DNA of 58,857 nt from Chloroflexota bacterium. GTDB taxonomy: Bacteria; Vulcanimicrobiota; JAMCWD01. The notes beneath the pieces were generated by a model that ran no database searches, was not told the DNA's origin, and saw nothing but the letters and a program-made list of their open reading frames with translations. This document shows, one piece after another, positions 1-7,479 of this stretch (position 1 is the stretch's first letter; every line of letters starts with the position of its first letter). The stretch spans positions 1 through 58,857 of the forward strand of contig JAMCWD010000005.1 of assembly GCA_023475345.1 (NCBI GenBank), in the 5' to 3' direction. The translations under genes were made by a program, and so were the position numbers.

Positions 1-77
1 TTCCTGCCTTTGTAGCAACACATTCATCACCTTCAAGGGCATGGAAAATCACCTCCATGCCGTTAATTTACCGAAAA

Positions 78-119
78 GTGTAAACCATGTGTCGGACAAA
101 TGTGTAAACCATGTGTCGG
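78..119. repeat. Two identical 18-bp direct repeats, period 24 (possible IS21-type end)
   Basis: The word GTGTAAACCATGTGTCGG occurs at 78-95 and again at 102-119. Repeated words of this kind (TGTAAACCATGT...CGG) are typical of the multiple terminal repeats of IS21-like elements, upstream of istA. No transposase is in the window, so this would be one end of an element lying to the left, or a remnant. The IS assignment is inference. Confidence 0.4.
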
Positions 120-176
120 GCTGTACAGGTGCCCGAAGGGCGGGGTGGGTATATTATATACATAGTTTTACGTTAC

Positions 177-270
177 AAAACCCACCCCTTAATCCCCTCC
201 CAAGAGGGGAATTGTCTCATGCCAAATTTTTGCAGAGACTTTTTAGAAGGCCTCCTTCGCAGGAATGACA
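177..270 (-). repeat. Inverted copy of the MITE-like repeat
   Basis: Positions 177-212 are a perfect 36-bp reverse complement of 3847-3882. Homology continues through a GACTTTTTAG word (238-247 region) and a CTTCGCAGGAATGAC end, matching the terminal inverted repeat of the element at 3803-3979. The two copies bracket the urocanase and the two paralogous membrane genes. Confidence 0.8.
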
Positions 271-317
271 GCGACTGAGGATAAATAAAGTCATAAACCG
301 CTTTACGGGAGGCCGAT

Positions 318-2000
318 ATGAATACAACAGGTGAATATACACCGGTTTCAGCACCGCGCGGGAGCGAGCTCCGTTGTAAAGGCTGGCCCCAGGAAGCCGC
401 GATGCGGATGTTAATGAATAACCTCGACCCGGAGGTAGCCGAAAAACCGGCGGAGCTTATAGTTTATGGGGGCACAGGCAAGGCCGCACGGAATTGGGAC
501 GCATACCACGCCATCGTACGGGAATTGAAGAGGCTTGAAAATGACGAAACTCTCCTGGTCCAATCGGGGAAGCCTGTCGGCGTTTTGAAAACACACAAAA
601 GAGCACCGAGGGTTATTATCGCCAACTCTCTGATGGTGCCTGCATGGGCAACCTGGGAAAAATTCAGGGAACTGGAACGCCTTGGCCTGATAATGTACGG
701 CCAGATGACCGCGGGAAGCTGGATTTATATAGGGACACAGGGGATCCTCCAGGGGACTTATGAAACGCTTGCGTCCCTTGCGGAAAAGCATTTCGGCGGG
801 ACATTGAAAGGCAGGATAGTTCTCACCGCCGGACTGGGCGGGATGGGAGGCGCACAGCCTCTTGCGGTAACTATGAACGAGGGGGTCTGCCTGGCCGTGG
901 AAGTCGATCCCGAAAGGATCAAAAAAAGACTCGATACGGGATACTGCATGAAGGCTACGGACAACCTGGATGAAGCTTTGAAGTGGGCGCTCGATGCGAA
1001 AAATAAGAAAGAGCCGCGATCCATCGCCCTCCTGGGAAATGCCAGCGATATACTCCCTGAAATCCTGAAGCGGGGAGTGGTCCCCGATGTCGTTACCGAT
1101 CAGACATCGGCACACGACGAACTTAACGGCTATGTCCCCGGCGGGATGACATACGGAGAAGCCCTTGAATTAAGGCAAAAAGATAAAAACGAATACATAC
1201 GCCTTTCTATGAAAAGCATGGCCCGGCACGTTGAAGCGATGCTGGGGTTCATGGATAAAGGCTCGGTGGTTTTCGACTACGGCAATAACATACGGGCCCA
1301 GGCCCAAAAAGAAGGCGTCAAAAGGGCTTTCGATTTCCCTGGATTCGTGCCTGCGTTCATCAGGCCGCTCTTTTGTACCGGCAAAGGGCCGTTCCGCTGG
1401 GCGGCTCTTTCGGGAGATCCCGAAGATATTTACGTTACCGACAGGGCGCTTATGGAACTTTTCCCGGAAGATAAAAAGCTCCTCCGGTGGCTTCTTATGG
1501 CGAAAAAACAGGTCAGGTTCCAGGGACTGCCTTCGAGGATATGCTGGCTGGGATACGGGGAAAGAGACAGGGCGGGGCTTTTATTCAACAGGCTGGTTAG
1601 AGAAGGGAAGCTGAAAGCCCCGATAGTTATAGGAAGAGACCATCTTGATTCGGGGTCGGTGGCGTCCCCCAACCGTGAGACAGAGGGCATGAAAGACGGG
1701 AGCGATGTTATAGCGGACTGGCCGATATTGAATGCACTCGTCAACGCGGTATCCGGCGCCCACTGGGTATCGGTACATCACGGGGGCGGCGTGGGCATAG
1801 GCTATTCCATCCATGCCGGGATGGTGGTTGTTGCGGACGGCTCGGACGATTCCGAAGAGAGGCTAAAAACGGTTTTAAGAAACGACCCGGGCACCGGCGT
1901 CCTGCGCCACGCGGATGCCGGTTATGAGGAGGCGATATCATTTGCAAAGGAATCGGGGATAAGAGTTCCGATGCTGGATCCAATAATTGACGCCTGCTGA
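318..2000 (+). CDS. hutU: Urocanate hydratase (urocanase)
   Basis: Second enzyme of histidine degradation: converts urocanate plus water to 4-imidazolone-5-propionate in the cytoplasm, using tightly bound NAD+. The 560-residue length is normal for the family. Near the N terminus are the [10 protein letters not shown] region and the [17 protein letters not shown] block; [12 protein letters not shown] at about residues 173-184 is the NAD-binding loop, and the C-terminal [11 protein letters not shown] block is also conserved. The start is supported by GGGAGG 5 nt upstream. No hutH, hutI or hutG gene is in the window, so it is either solitary or its partners lie to the left. It is followed by AT-rich paralogous membrane genes that look unrelated. 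Confidence 0.97.
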   Translation: MNTTGEYTPVSAPRGSELRCKGWPQEAAMRMLMNNLDPEVAEKPAELIVYGGTGKAARNWDAYHAIVRELKRLENDETLLVQSGKPVGVLKTHKRAPRVIIANSLMVPAWATWEKFRELERLGLIMYGQMTAGSWIYIGTQGILQGTYETLASLAEKHFGGTLKGRIVLTAGLGGMGGAQPLAVTMNEGVCLAVEVDPERIKKRLDTGYCMKATDNLDEALKWALDAKNKKEPRSIALLGNASDILPEILKRGVVPDVVTDQTSAHDELNGYVPGGMTYGEALELRQKDKNEYIRLSMKSMARHVEAMLGFMDKGSVVFDYGNNIRAQAQKEGVKRAFDFPGFVPAFIRPLFCTGKGPFRWAALSGDPEDIYVTDRALMELFPEDKKLLRWLLMAKKQVRFQGLPSRICWLGYGERDRAGLLFNRLVREGKLKAPIVIGRDHLDSGSVASPNRETEGMKDGSDVIADWPILNALVNAVSGAHWVSVHHGGGVGIGYSIHAGMVVVADGSDDSEERLKTVLRNDPGTGVLRHADAGYEEAISFAKESGIRVPMLDPIIDAC

Positions 2001-2092
2001 TTATAAATATTATAATCAAGGTGATTCAAAGCACGATTTCTTAACAATATTATTGTGACACAGCCGCGAGAATCCAGAACCTTCCATAGGAG

Positions 2093-2779
2093 ATGAAAAA
2101 AATGGAAGATGGCTCATTCAAAATATCATTCTGGAGATTATGGTTTATTGTTTGGAGCGGATGTATTTTAGCGGTCTTCGCCATATTAGAAATCATTGAA
2201 ATTCTTAAGTTAATACTGCCCGGAATGGATTCCTTACCTGCTCAAAGACAAATTGATATATGGTTTTGGGGTACAATTATATTTGGCGCTTTAGCGTATA
2301 TTAGCACATTATGGGTTACGCTTCGTTATTTCAGGTTAAGATGGCTTATTGGATTTGCGATAGGAATTTATATTGGTATTGGAATTATGTTTTGGACGCC
2401 GTTTATTTTTATTTGCTTTTATGATTTTATCTCGACTATCATCTTGTTTAACTGGTACAATGATCCTTGTAGCATTAACATCTTCATCAGTAGCTTATTC
2501 GGCATTCTCGCAGGATTCATAAGCTTTCTCGGAATTTCATTCATTCTGGAATCAAAAATAAAAAGGAAGTTTCCCTGGATACGACTCTTTATTATCGGAG
2601 CGATAGGAGGGGTATTGTTTCTTTTGATTCGAGAGCTTGATATCTATATTTTTTCAAAAGACCGTGTTACAGTAACACAATTTTCTTTCCCGTTAATATG
2701 TGGTTTCTTTACTTCATTGATAGGCTCAATCCACCCTTATATTGATTATGTCAGGAAGTGGAATAAAGGCGGCAGATAA
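2093..2779 (+). CDS. Polytopic membrane protein, tandem paralogue 1
   Basis: I do not recognise the family. The 228-residue product has about six hydrophobic segments and few charged residues, so it is an inner-membrane protein. The first ~35 residues (MEDGSFKISFWRLW) and the last ~60 (IRLFIIGAIGGVLFLLI and ICGFFTSLIGSIHPYIDY) are nearly identical to the next gene, while the middle is divergent. AGGAG at 2088-2092 abuts the first ATG; the ATG at 2102 lies 9 nt from it and is the likelier start. The DNA is visibly richer in A+T than urocanase. Tandem duplication includes the leader, since both genes are preceded by GAACCTTCCATAGGAGAT. Function unknown. Confidence 0.8.
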   Translation: MKKMEDGSFKISFWRLWFIVWSGCILAVFAILEIIEILKLILPGMDSLPAQRQIDIWFWGTIIFGALAYISTLWVTLRYFRLRWLIGFAIGIYIGIGIMFWTPFIFICFYDFISTIILFNWYNDPCSINIFISSLFGILAGFISFLGISFILESKIKRKFPWIRLFIIGAIGGVLFLLIRELDIYIFSKDRVTVTQFSFPLICGFFTSLIGSIHPYIDYVRKWNKGGR

Positions 2780-2865
2780 GTATAGAATATCTGTCACAAT
2801 TTCTAAATAGAATTGATTGTGAAGCACGGGATAAAATTCAGAACCTTCCATAGGAGATAGGAGAA

Positions 2866-3576
2866 ATGAGAAAGATGGAAGATGGCTCATTCAAAATATC
2901 ATTCTGGAGATTATGGCTTATTGTTTGGGGCGGATGTATTTTAGTGGTCTTCGCCACGCCCTATATTTTTGATTTTATTCTGCCCGGAATGAATTCTCAA
3001 GAATTATCTACTCAAAGACAGATTGATGTAATTGAGATATGGGATTGGCGTATAGTTATATTTAGCGCTTTAGCGTATATTAGTATATTATGGGCTACGC
3101 TTCGTTATTTCAGGTTAAGATGGCTTATTGGATTTGGCATTGGAATTTTTATTGGTATTACAATTGTGTTTTGGCCGCCGTTTGCTGCAGTTTTTAGTAT
3201 ATTATTTTATCATATCTTCTTGTCTATCCCGCTTATCTACTTAAATGAGAATACTTTTATGATCTTTTCCAACATTCTCAATGAGGGCTTATTCAGCTTT
3301 TTCCCCGGATTCATAGTCTTTCTCGGAATCTCATTCATTCTGGAATCAAAAAGGAAAATGAAGTCTTCCTGGATACGACTTTTATTTATCGGAGCGATAG
3401 GAGGAGTATTATTTCTTTTGATTCAAATGCTCGATATTTATATTTTTTCAAAAGAACATGCTACTAGTAGCACATTATTTTTATATCCGTTAATATGTGG
3501 TTTCTTTACTTCATTGATAGGTTCAATCCATCCGTATATTGATTATGCCAGGAAGTGGAATAAAGAACATAAATAA
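2866..3576 (+). CDS. Polytopic membrane protein, tandem paralogue 2
   Basis: This 236-residue paralogue of the preceding gene has the same hydrophobic layout. Termini are nearly identical and the loop between the middle helices (about residues 40-60 and 100-140) is divergent. The leader carries a 7-nt tandem duplication (TAGGAGA twice), giving two AGGAG candidates; ATG 2866 sits 9 nt from the first, ATG 2875 11 nt from the second. It is followed by a clear rho-independent terminator, so the pair probably forms one transcription unit. I assign no function. Confidence 0.8.
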   Translation: MRKMEDGSFKISFWRLWLIVWGGCILVVFATPYIFDFILPGMNSQELSTQRQIDVIEIWDWRIVIFSALAYISILWATLRYFRLRWLIGFGIGIFIGITIVFWPPFAAVFSILFYHIFLSIPLIYLNENTFMIFSNILNEGLFSFFPGFIVFLGISFILESKRKMKSSWIRLLFIGAIGGVLFLLIQMLDIYIFSKEHATSSTLFLYPLICGFFTSLIGSIHPYIDYARKWNKEHK

Positions 3577-3584
3577 CGGGGGCT

Positions 3585-3621
3585 GATCCGAGATCTTAAA
3601 TGACCTCGGATCTTGTTTTTT
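3585..3621 (+). terminator. Rho-independent terminator
   Basis: An 8-bp stem GATCCGAG (3585-3592) pairs with CTCGGATC (3605-3612), followed by TTGTTTTTTG. It lies 9 nt after the second membrane gene and would end that transcription unit. Confidence 0.8.
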
Positions 3622-3802
3622 GAAAAACAGGGATAACAATTCAGTAATAGAATTTATAAGGCGGGGATAAGGATTCCGATGCTGGAACAGGCTCGTCCGG
3701 TCAACGCCGTCCGATAAAAAATAACTTTTTTCGTAATCCGGTGCAGGCCCGATTTATTACAACTCGTTAAATATAGTCTGAAACTCGCATTTTCTGCACT
3801 GG

Positions 3803-3979
3803 ATTCCCGCCTTCGAGTCTGTCTAAAAAGTCTTTGTAAAAATTTCATTCCCCTCTTGGGAGGGGATTAAGGGGTGGGTTTTATAATGCAAAAATTATGC
3901 TTGCGTACACCTTTGCGGGCGAGAAAACCTCGCCCCTACCTCTGAACCTGACTTTTTAGGCAGCCGCCTGCGCGGGAAT
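3803..3979. repeat. MITE-like element, 177 bp, with ~30-bp terminal inverted repeats
   Basis: The left end (3803-3832, beginning ATTCCCGC and ending CTAAAAAGTC) and the right end (3950-3979) are inverted repeats matching at 23 of 30 positions. Inside are the 36-bp core (3847-3882) shared in inverse orientation with 177-212, and a hairpin GGGCGAG/CTCGCCC (3917-3935). There is no coding capacity. The ends resemble the ATTCC...GGAAT palindromes (dRS3-like) seen again near 56.1-56.4 kb. Confidence 0.7.
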
Positions 3980-4012
3980 GACGAATTGTTTGTTCCGCTG
4001 ATTTTCGACAGG

Positions 4013-4044
4013 TTGACAGATTGACTGAAATTTTATACTATACT
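4013..4044 (+). promoter_or_regulatory. Putative sigma-70-type promoter of trxA-trxB
   Basis: TTGACA at 4013-4018 is followed by overlapping -10-like hexamers: TATACT at 4034 and 4039, and TACTAT at 4036 with the ideal 17-nt spacing. Transcription would start about 25-30 nt before the Shine-Dalgarno AAGGAGG of trxA. Confidence 0.55.
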
Positions 4045-4080
4045 GTGTAGGGTATATCTAAATTAAGGAGGTCATATAAA

Positions 4081-4401
4081 ATGGCGCTTGAGATCACAGA
4101 TGTAAACTTTGAAACCGAAGTGATTAAATCCGATAAGCCGGTACTGGTGGACTTCTGGGCGTCCTGGTGCGGCCCCTGTAAAATGATGACCCCGGTTATC
4201 GAAACGGCGGCCCAAAAACACGCGGACACAGTAAAAATAGGCAAGCTGAATGTTGACGATAATCCCGACACCGCCAGGAACTTCGGGATAACCGCAATCC
4301 CGACCCTTATCCTTTTTGCCGACGGGAAAGAAAAGAAACGGCATGTCGGCCTCCTCCAGGAAGACAGCCTGGATTCTTTCCTGAAAGAAAACCTGGCCTG
4401 A
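4081..4401 (+). CDS. trxA: Thioredoxin
   Basis: Small cytoplasmic dithiol protein that reduces protein disulfides and is itself reduced by thioredoxin reductase. The 106-residue length is normal. The active site WCGPCK falls at residues 29-34 (Cys30 and Cys33), and the cis-proline loop AIPTLILF is near residue 72. The start is set by AAGGAGG about 8 nt upstream. It is 59 nt upstream of the thioredoxin reductase gene on the same strand, forming a redox pair in a likely operon. Confidence 0.96.
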   Translation: MALEITDVNFETEVIKSDKPVLVDFWASWCGPCKMMTPVIETAAQKHADTVKIGKLNVDDNPDTARNFGITAIPTLILFADGKEKKRHVGLLQEDSLDSFLKENLA

Positions 4402-4460
4402 TCTTTTCCTGAAAAAAATCTCAAAGGACGTTTACGGAATTCATCCACAGGAGGAGCCCG

Positions 4461-5666
4461 ATGAGTGATCCTTTGCCGGAACATGAATTGATTATTATTG
4501 GCGGAGGAGTGGCCGGCCTGGCCGCAGGCATATATTCGGTAAGGTCGCGTATCGATACTTTGCTTATCGAAAGAGCCTTTCCCGGCGGTCTTGCATTCAG
4601 CACACACCTCATTGAAAATTATCCCGGCTTCCCCGGCGGCATCTCCGGGCCGGAGCTGACAGGCAAATTCGAAGCCCAGGGCCGCGAGCTGGGGCTGAAA
4701 ATAGATAACAGGGGCGTAAGCTCAATCCACCCGGCGGATGACGGCTTCGTGCTGACGACTTCAGCCGGGGCGCTTAAGACAAAGGCGGTAATTATAGCTA
4801 CCGGCGTTACCCCGAAGCAACTGGGCATCCCCGGCGAAACGGAATTCTTTACAAGAGGCGTTTCGTACTGCGCCACATGCGACGGCCCGCTTTTCAGAGA
4901 CAGGGAAGTCGCCGTGCTGGGCGGCGGCGATTCGGCCGTACAGGAAGCCATCTACCTTTCCCGGTTGTGTTCGAAAGTTCATCTCATTCACAGGAGGGAC
5001 AGGCTCCGCGCCACCCCCATACTCCAGGAAAAAGCGGAAGAAAAACCCAACCTTGAATTTCATCTCTCGAATATCCCCGAAGCTATCGAAGGCAAAGAAC
5101 GGGTAGAAGGCGTCAGGCTCCGCAATTTAAAAACCGGGGAAAGCAAACTGCTGCGGGTGGATGCCGTGTTCGTCTATGTCGGATATAACCCCCATACCGA
5201 ATTCCTGGGCGATTTGATCGAACTGGATGACGGCTACATCATCACCGATGACGACATGAGCACATCCAGGGAAGGGATATTCGCGGCGGGGGACGTGAGG
5301 AAGAAGCCGTTAAGACAAATATCCACCGCCGTAAGCGACGGGGCCGTCGCCGCAACAAGCGCCGAGCAATACCTTGAGAACATAGAATCTTCTGTAAAAA
5401 CGGAAACCGATGAAAACAAGAAACTAATGCTGCGCCTCAAGAGGATCGAGGGACAGATCAGGGGAATACAACGACTGCTCCAGCAGGGCCATGATTGTAA
5501 AGCCGTCCTCCAGCAGATAAGCGCGGCCAGGGCCGCGCTTTTCAGGGCCGGGATCCATTCCGCCGTTGCGAATTTCCGCCGTTGTGCGTATGACGGGAAA
5601 GGCGCTACAACAGATTTCCACGAGGATATCGAGCGTTTCCTGGAGACGCTTGAAAAATTCTCGTAA
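4461..5666 (+). CDS. trxB: Thioredoxin reductase with C-terminal CsoR/CstR-type sensor domain
   Basis: Residues 1-305 form a standard low-molecular-weight NADPH:thioredoxin reductase: FAD-binding GGGVAGLAAG (14-23), redox centre CATC (Cys137, Cys140), NADPH-binding GGGDSAVQEA, and the FAD motif AAGDVRKKPLRQI. Residues 318-401 are an extra domain matching the DUF156/CsoR/FrmR family, recognised by RLKRIEGQIRGIQRLL. In that family three positions form the sensor (Cys-His-Cys in CsoR); here they read Cys346, Asn371, Cys375, so the copper-binding His is missing while the two cysteines remain, more like persulfide-sensing CstR. The ORF is uninterrupted. CsoR proteins are normally free-standing repressors, so the fused domain may sense redox or sulfur state, or regulate the reductase. 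This role is inference. Confidence 0.93.
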   Translation: MSDPLPEHELIIIGGGVAGLAAGIYSVRSRIDTLLIERAFPGGLAFSTHLIENYPGFPGGISGPELTGKFEAQGRELGLKIDNRGVSSIHPADDGFVLTTSAGALKTKAVIIATGVTPKQLGIPGETEFFTRGVSYCATCDGPLFRDREVAVLGGGDSAVQEAIYLSRLCSKVHLIHRRDRLRATPILQEKAEEKPNLEFHLSNIPEAIEGKERVEGVRLRNLKTGESKLLRVDAVFVYVGYNPHTEFLGDLIELDDGYIITDDDMSTSREGIFAAGDVRKKPLRQISTAVSDGAVAATSAEQYLENIESSVKTETDENKKLMLRLKRIEGQIRGIQRLLQQGHDCKAVLQQISAARAALFRAGIHSAVANFRRCAYDGKGATTDFHEDIERFLETLEKFS

Positions 5667-5710
5667 CCGGCAATTCAAATTCAAGACGTAATAAATCCCT
5701 GAAAATAAAG

Positions 5711-5740
5711 AAGGATGAGCGGGGTGCCCATCCTTTTTTC
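5711..5740. terminator. Terminator after trxB (possibly bidirectional)
   Basis: Stem AAGGATG (5711-5717) with CATCCTT (5729-5735) and a T-rich tail (TTTTTTC). It sits between the convergent trxB and J-domain genes. The A-rich left flank gives a weaker T-run on the other strand too. Confidence 0.8.
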
Positions 5741-5766
5741 TTATTTTCTAGATTATCGGCGTTAAC

Positions 5767-6408
5767 TCAGATATCTTCTTCCCGCAGGAGGTTTATCATC
5801 ATGCGGGCGTGCTGGTCATTCGCGTCATGCGACAGGACTTTCTGGAAGTTGACGACGGCTTCTTCGAACTCGCCGATCTTATAGCTCATGACGGCATAAT
5901 TATAAAGAGATTCAAGGTGTGAGGGGTCATATTTCAATGCTTCCTTGAATTCCCTTTTGGCCTGTTCAAAGAACGCTTCATTGCTGGAAAAGGAAATCCC
6001 GAGAGTAAAGTGGACATCGGCCTGTTTGGGGTCGTATGTTGATTTAACTTCTTCATCTTTCTTGATAAACGGGGAGATAAGGCGTTCAAGGAGAGATGCT
6101 TCTTTCTGGTATTGGGGTTTCCTGGCGAAACTTGCGGAATCCGCTTTAGCCCTTTTCGGGCCGCTCATACGCCTTTTGCGTACCTGGAACTGTGCCTGGT
6201 TATCGTAAGCTTTCCTTTTTTCATAATCGTCCAGGACGCCGTAAGCTTCTACGAGCTCTTTCATTTTCTCATCCGAATAAAGCCTGAGATCAGGGTTCAA
6301 ATCCGGGTGATATTTTTTGGACAGCATCCTGTAAGCCCTGCGTACTTCATCAGCCCCGGATATGGGCGGAATCTCAAGTATTAAATAATAATCTCTTTTT
6401 CCAAGCAT
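5767..6408 (-). CDS. J-domain protein with C-terminal TPR repeats
   Basis: The N-terminal ~70 residues are a DnaJ J domain: RDYYLILEIP, helix II RRAYRMLSKKY, and the HPD motif, followed by YGVLDDYEKRKAYD. The J domain stimulates DnaK ATPase. The C-terminal ~85 residues contain two TPR-like helices pairs (YDPSHLESLYNYAVMSY, then NFQKVLSHDAN). There is no G/F-rich or zinc-finger region, so it is not DnaJ itself but a class C co-chaperone. It follows the TPR/zinc-ribbon gene by 5 nt, its Shine-Dalgarno GGAGG lying in that gene's last codons. A role recruiting DnaK to TPR-bound clients is inferred. Confidence 0.88.
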   Translation of the reverse strand: MLGKRDYYLILEIPPISGADEVRRAYRMLSKKYHPDLNPDLRLYSDEKMKELVEAYGVLDDYEKRKAYDNQAQFQVRKRRMSGPKRAKADSASFARKPQYQKEASLLERLISPFIKKDEEVKSTYDPKQADVHFTLGISFSSNEAFFEQAKREFKEALKYDPSHLESLYNYAVMSYKIGEFEEAVVNFQKVLSHDANDQHARMMINLLREEDI

Positions 6409-6413
6409 TTTCG

Positions 6414-7295
6414 CTATTCCTCCGCTTTTTTCTCGGCCATCATTTCCAGCGCGGCCTGGCTTTCGCCATCCTGCGGATTGATTTCCAGGGCTTTTGCAAA
6501 TTCCGAGGCGGCTTTGACTTCATCGCCTGTATCGAGGTAAATGTTGCCCAGGTTATGATGTGCCCTGGCATATCTAGGTTCGATTGCCAGTGCGCCCTGG
6601 AAGGCTTTTTTCGCTTCCTCGAAACTCCCCTTGCTTGCCTGGGCTATGCCGAGGTTGTTCAGGCAAATCGGCTGGCGCGGGAATATCTCAAGCGAATGTG
6701 TATAAGATTCGATGGCTTCGTCCAGCCTGCCCATCGCAAGATAAACATTGCCCATGTTGAAATGGGCCTTTGCATAACGGGGATTGATATCGAGGGCGAT
6801 TTGATATTTTTCGACGGCCTTCTCGTAATCACCCTTTCTCTCATAAGCGACGCCCATGTTATTATGGACATCGGCATAACGGTGCTGAACCTTAATATTG
6901 AGGACGTTGTCATATTCCTCAAGGGCTTCTTCGTAAAGGCCCTCGTCGCTGTAAAGCTCGCCCAGCTTCCGGTGTGCGTCAAGATAATTCGGGTTTAATT
7001 TTATGGCTTTCTTATATTCCGAAATGGCTTTCCCCATCTTCCCCGCGGCTTCATAAGCGTTCGCAAGCTTGAAATGCACATCCGGGTAATGAGGGTTTAC
7101 TTCCAGGACCGCTTCGTAAGCTTTTATGGCCTGCTCGACCATGTCGTTTATCTCGAAGGCGAAAGACAGATCCAGCAGCTTATGAGCTTCCTCCTTCGAA
7201 ATCGTACGGCTGGCGCTCTCGGTAAGGCCTGCGCCGCATTCCGGGCAATAATTAAATTTCTCCGAAACTTCCGACTCACAAACTGGACACTTCAT
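6414..7295 (-). CDS. Zinc-ribbon TPR protein
   Basis: The 293-residue product starts with a zinc ribbon (CPVCESEVSE then CPECG: two CxxC knuckles, residues 3-6 and 17-20). About seven tandem TPR units follow, with the recurring pattern AHFNMGNVYLAMGRLDEAI. It has no signal peptide or membrane segment, so it is cytoplasmic. The start has GGAGG 7 nt upstream. It is the first gene of a two-gene operon with the J-domain/TPR protein. TPR proteins are scaffolds; the partner is unknown. Confidence 0.88.
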   Translation of the reverse strand: MKCPVCESEVSEKFNYCPECGAGLTESASRTISKEEAHKLLDLSFAFEINDMVEQAIKAYEAVLEVNPHYPDVHFKLANAYEAAGKMGKAISEYKKAIKLNPNYLDAHRKLGELYSDEGLYEEALEEYDNVLNIKVQHRYADVHNNMGVAYERKGDYEKAVEKYQIALDINPRYAKAHFNMGNVYLAMGRLDEAIESYTHSLEIFPRQPICLNNLGIAQASKGSFEEAKKAFQGALAIEPRYARAHHNLGNIYLDTGDEVKAASEFAKALEINPQDGESQAALEMMAEKKAEE

Positions 7296-7479
7296 GTTTC
7301 AGCCTCCTTGAAATTGTTCTATTTAAATTCTATTCAATACGGCAAATTCCTTTTCTTTACAAAGTAACGGACAATTATAATTACAGGATTTGCCGCCGTA
7401 TATTGCATAATACCGATCCGGCGGCATTTTTGAGTTTTCAAAGGATTTTAGGATTTTGGGGCGAACCTGAAATCCGATT

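Larger units (their letters stand above)
1..317. other. Left-edge intergenic region with repeats
   Basis: No convincing gene. It contains a small palindrome (8-bp arms at 38-45 and 54-61), two identical 18-bp direct repeats at 78-95 and 102-119, and from about 177 to 270 an inverted copy of the repeat found near 3.8 kb. The short ORF across it is repeat-derived: it shares the residues KFLQRLFR with a spurious ORF in the 3.8 kb copy. A good Shine-Dalgarno (GGGAGG, 307-312) near the end belongs to the urocanase gene. Confidence 0.7.
3577..4080. other. Intergenic region: terminator, MITE-like repeat, trxA promoter
   Basis: The gap holds, in order, the terminator of the membrane-gene pair, a repeat-derived stretch (3716-3802) resembling 56066-56150 including the shared word CTGCACTGGATTCC, the 177-bp MITE-like element, and a promoter-like sequence before trxA. 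The 64-codon reverse ORF here is a by-product of the repeat. Confidence 0.7.

Noticed and set aside
41..268. 75-codon plus-strand frame at the left edge
   Set aside because: Spans the possible IS repeats and the inverted MITE-like copy, with repeat-derived residues and no gene-like context.
1999..2017. AT-rich hairpin after urocanase
   Set aside because: A 7-bp GATTATA/TATAATC stem with no GC pairs in the core and no T-run; not a credible terminator.
3654..3848. 64-codon minus-strand frame
   Set aside because: It lies in the MITE-like repeat; its KFLQRLFR word recurs in the left-edge repeat copy, showing it is repeat-derived.
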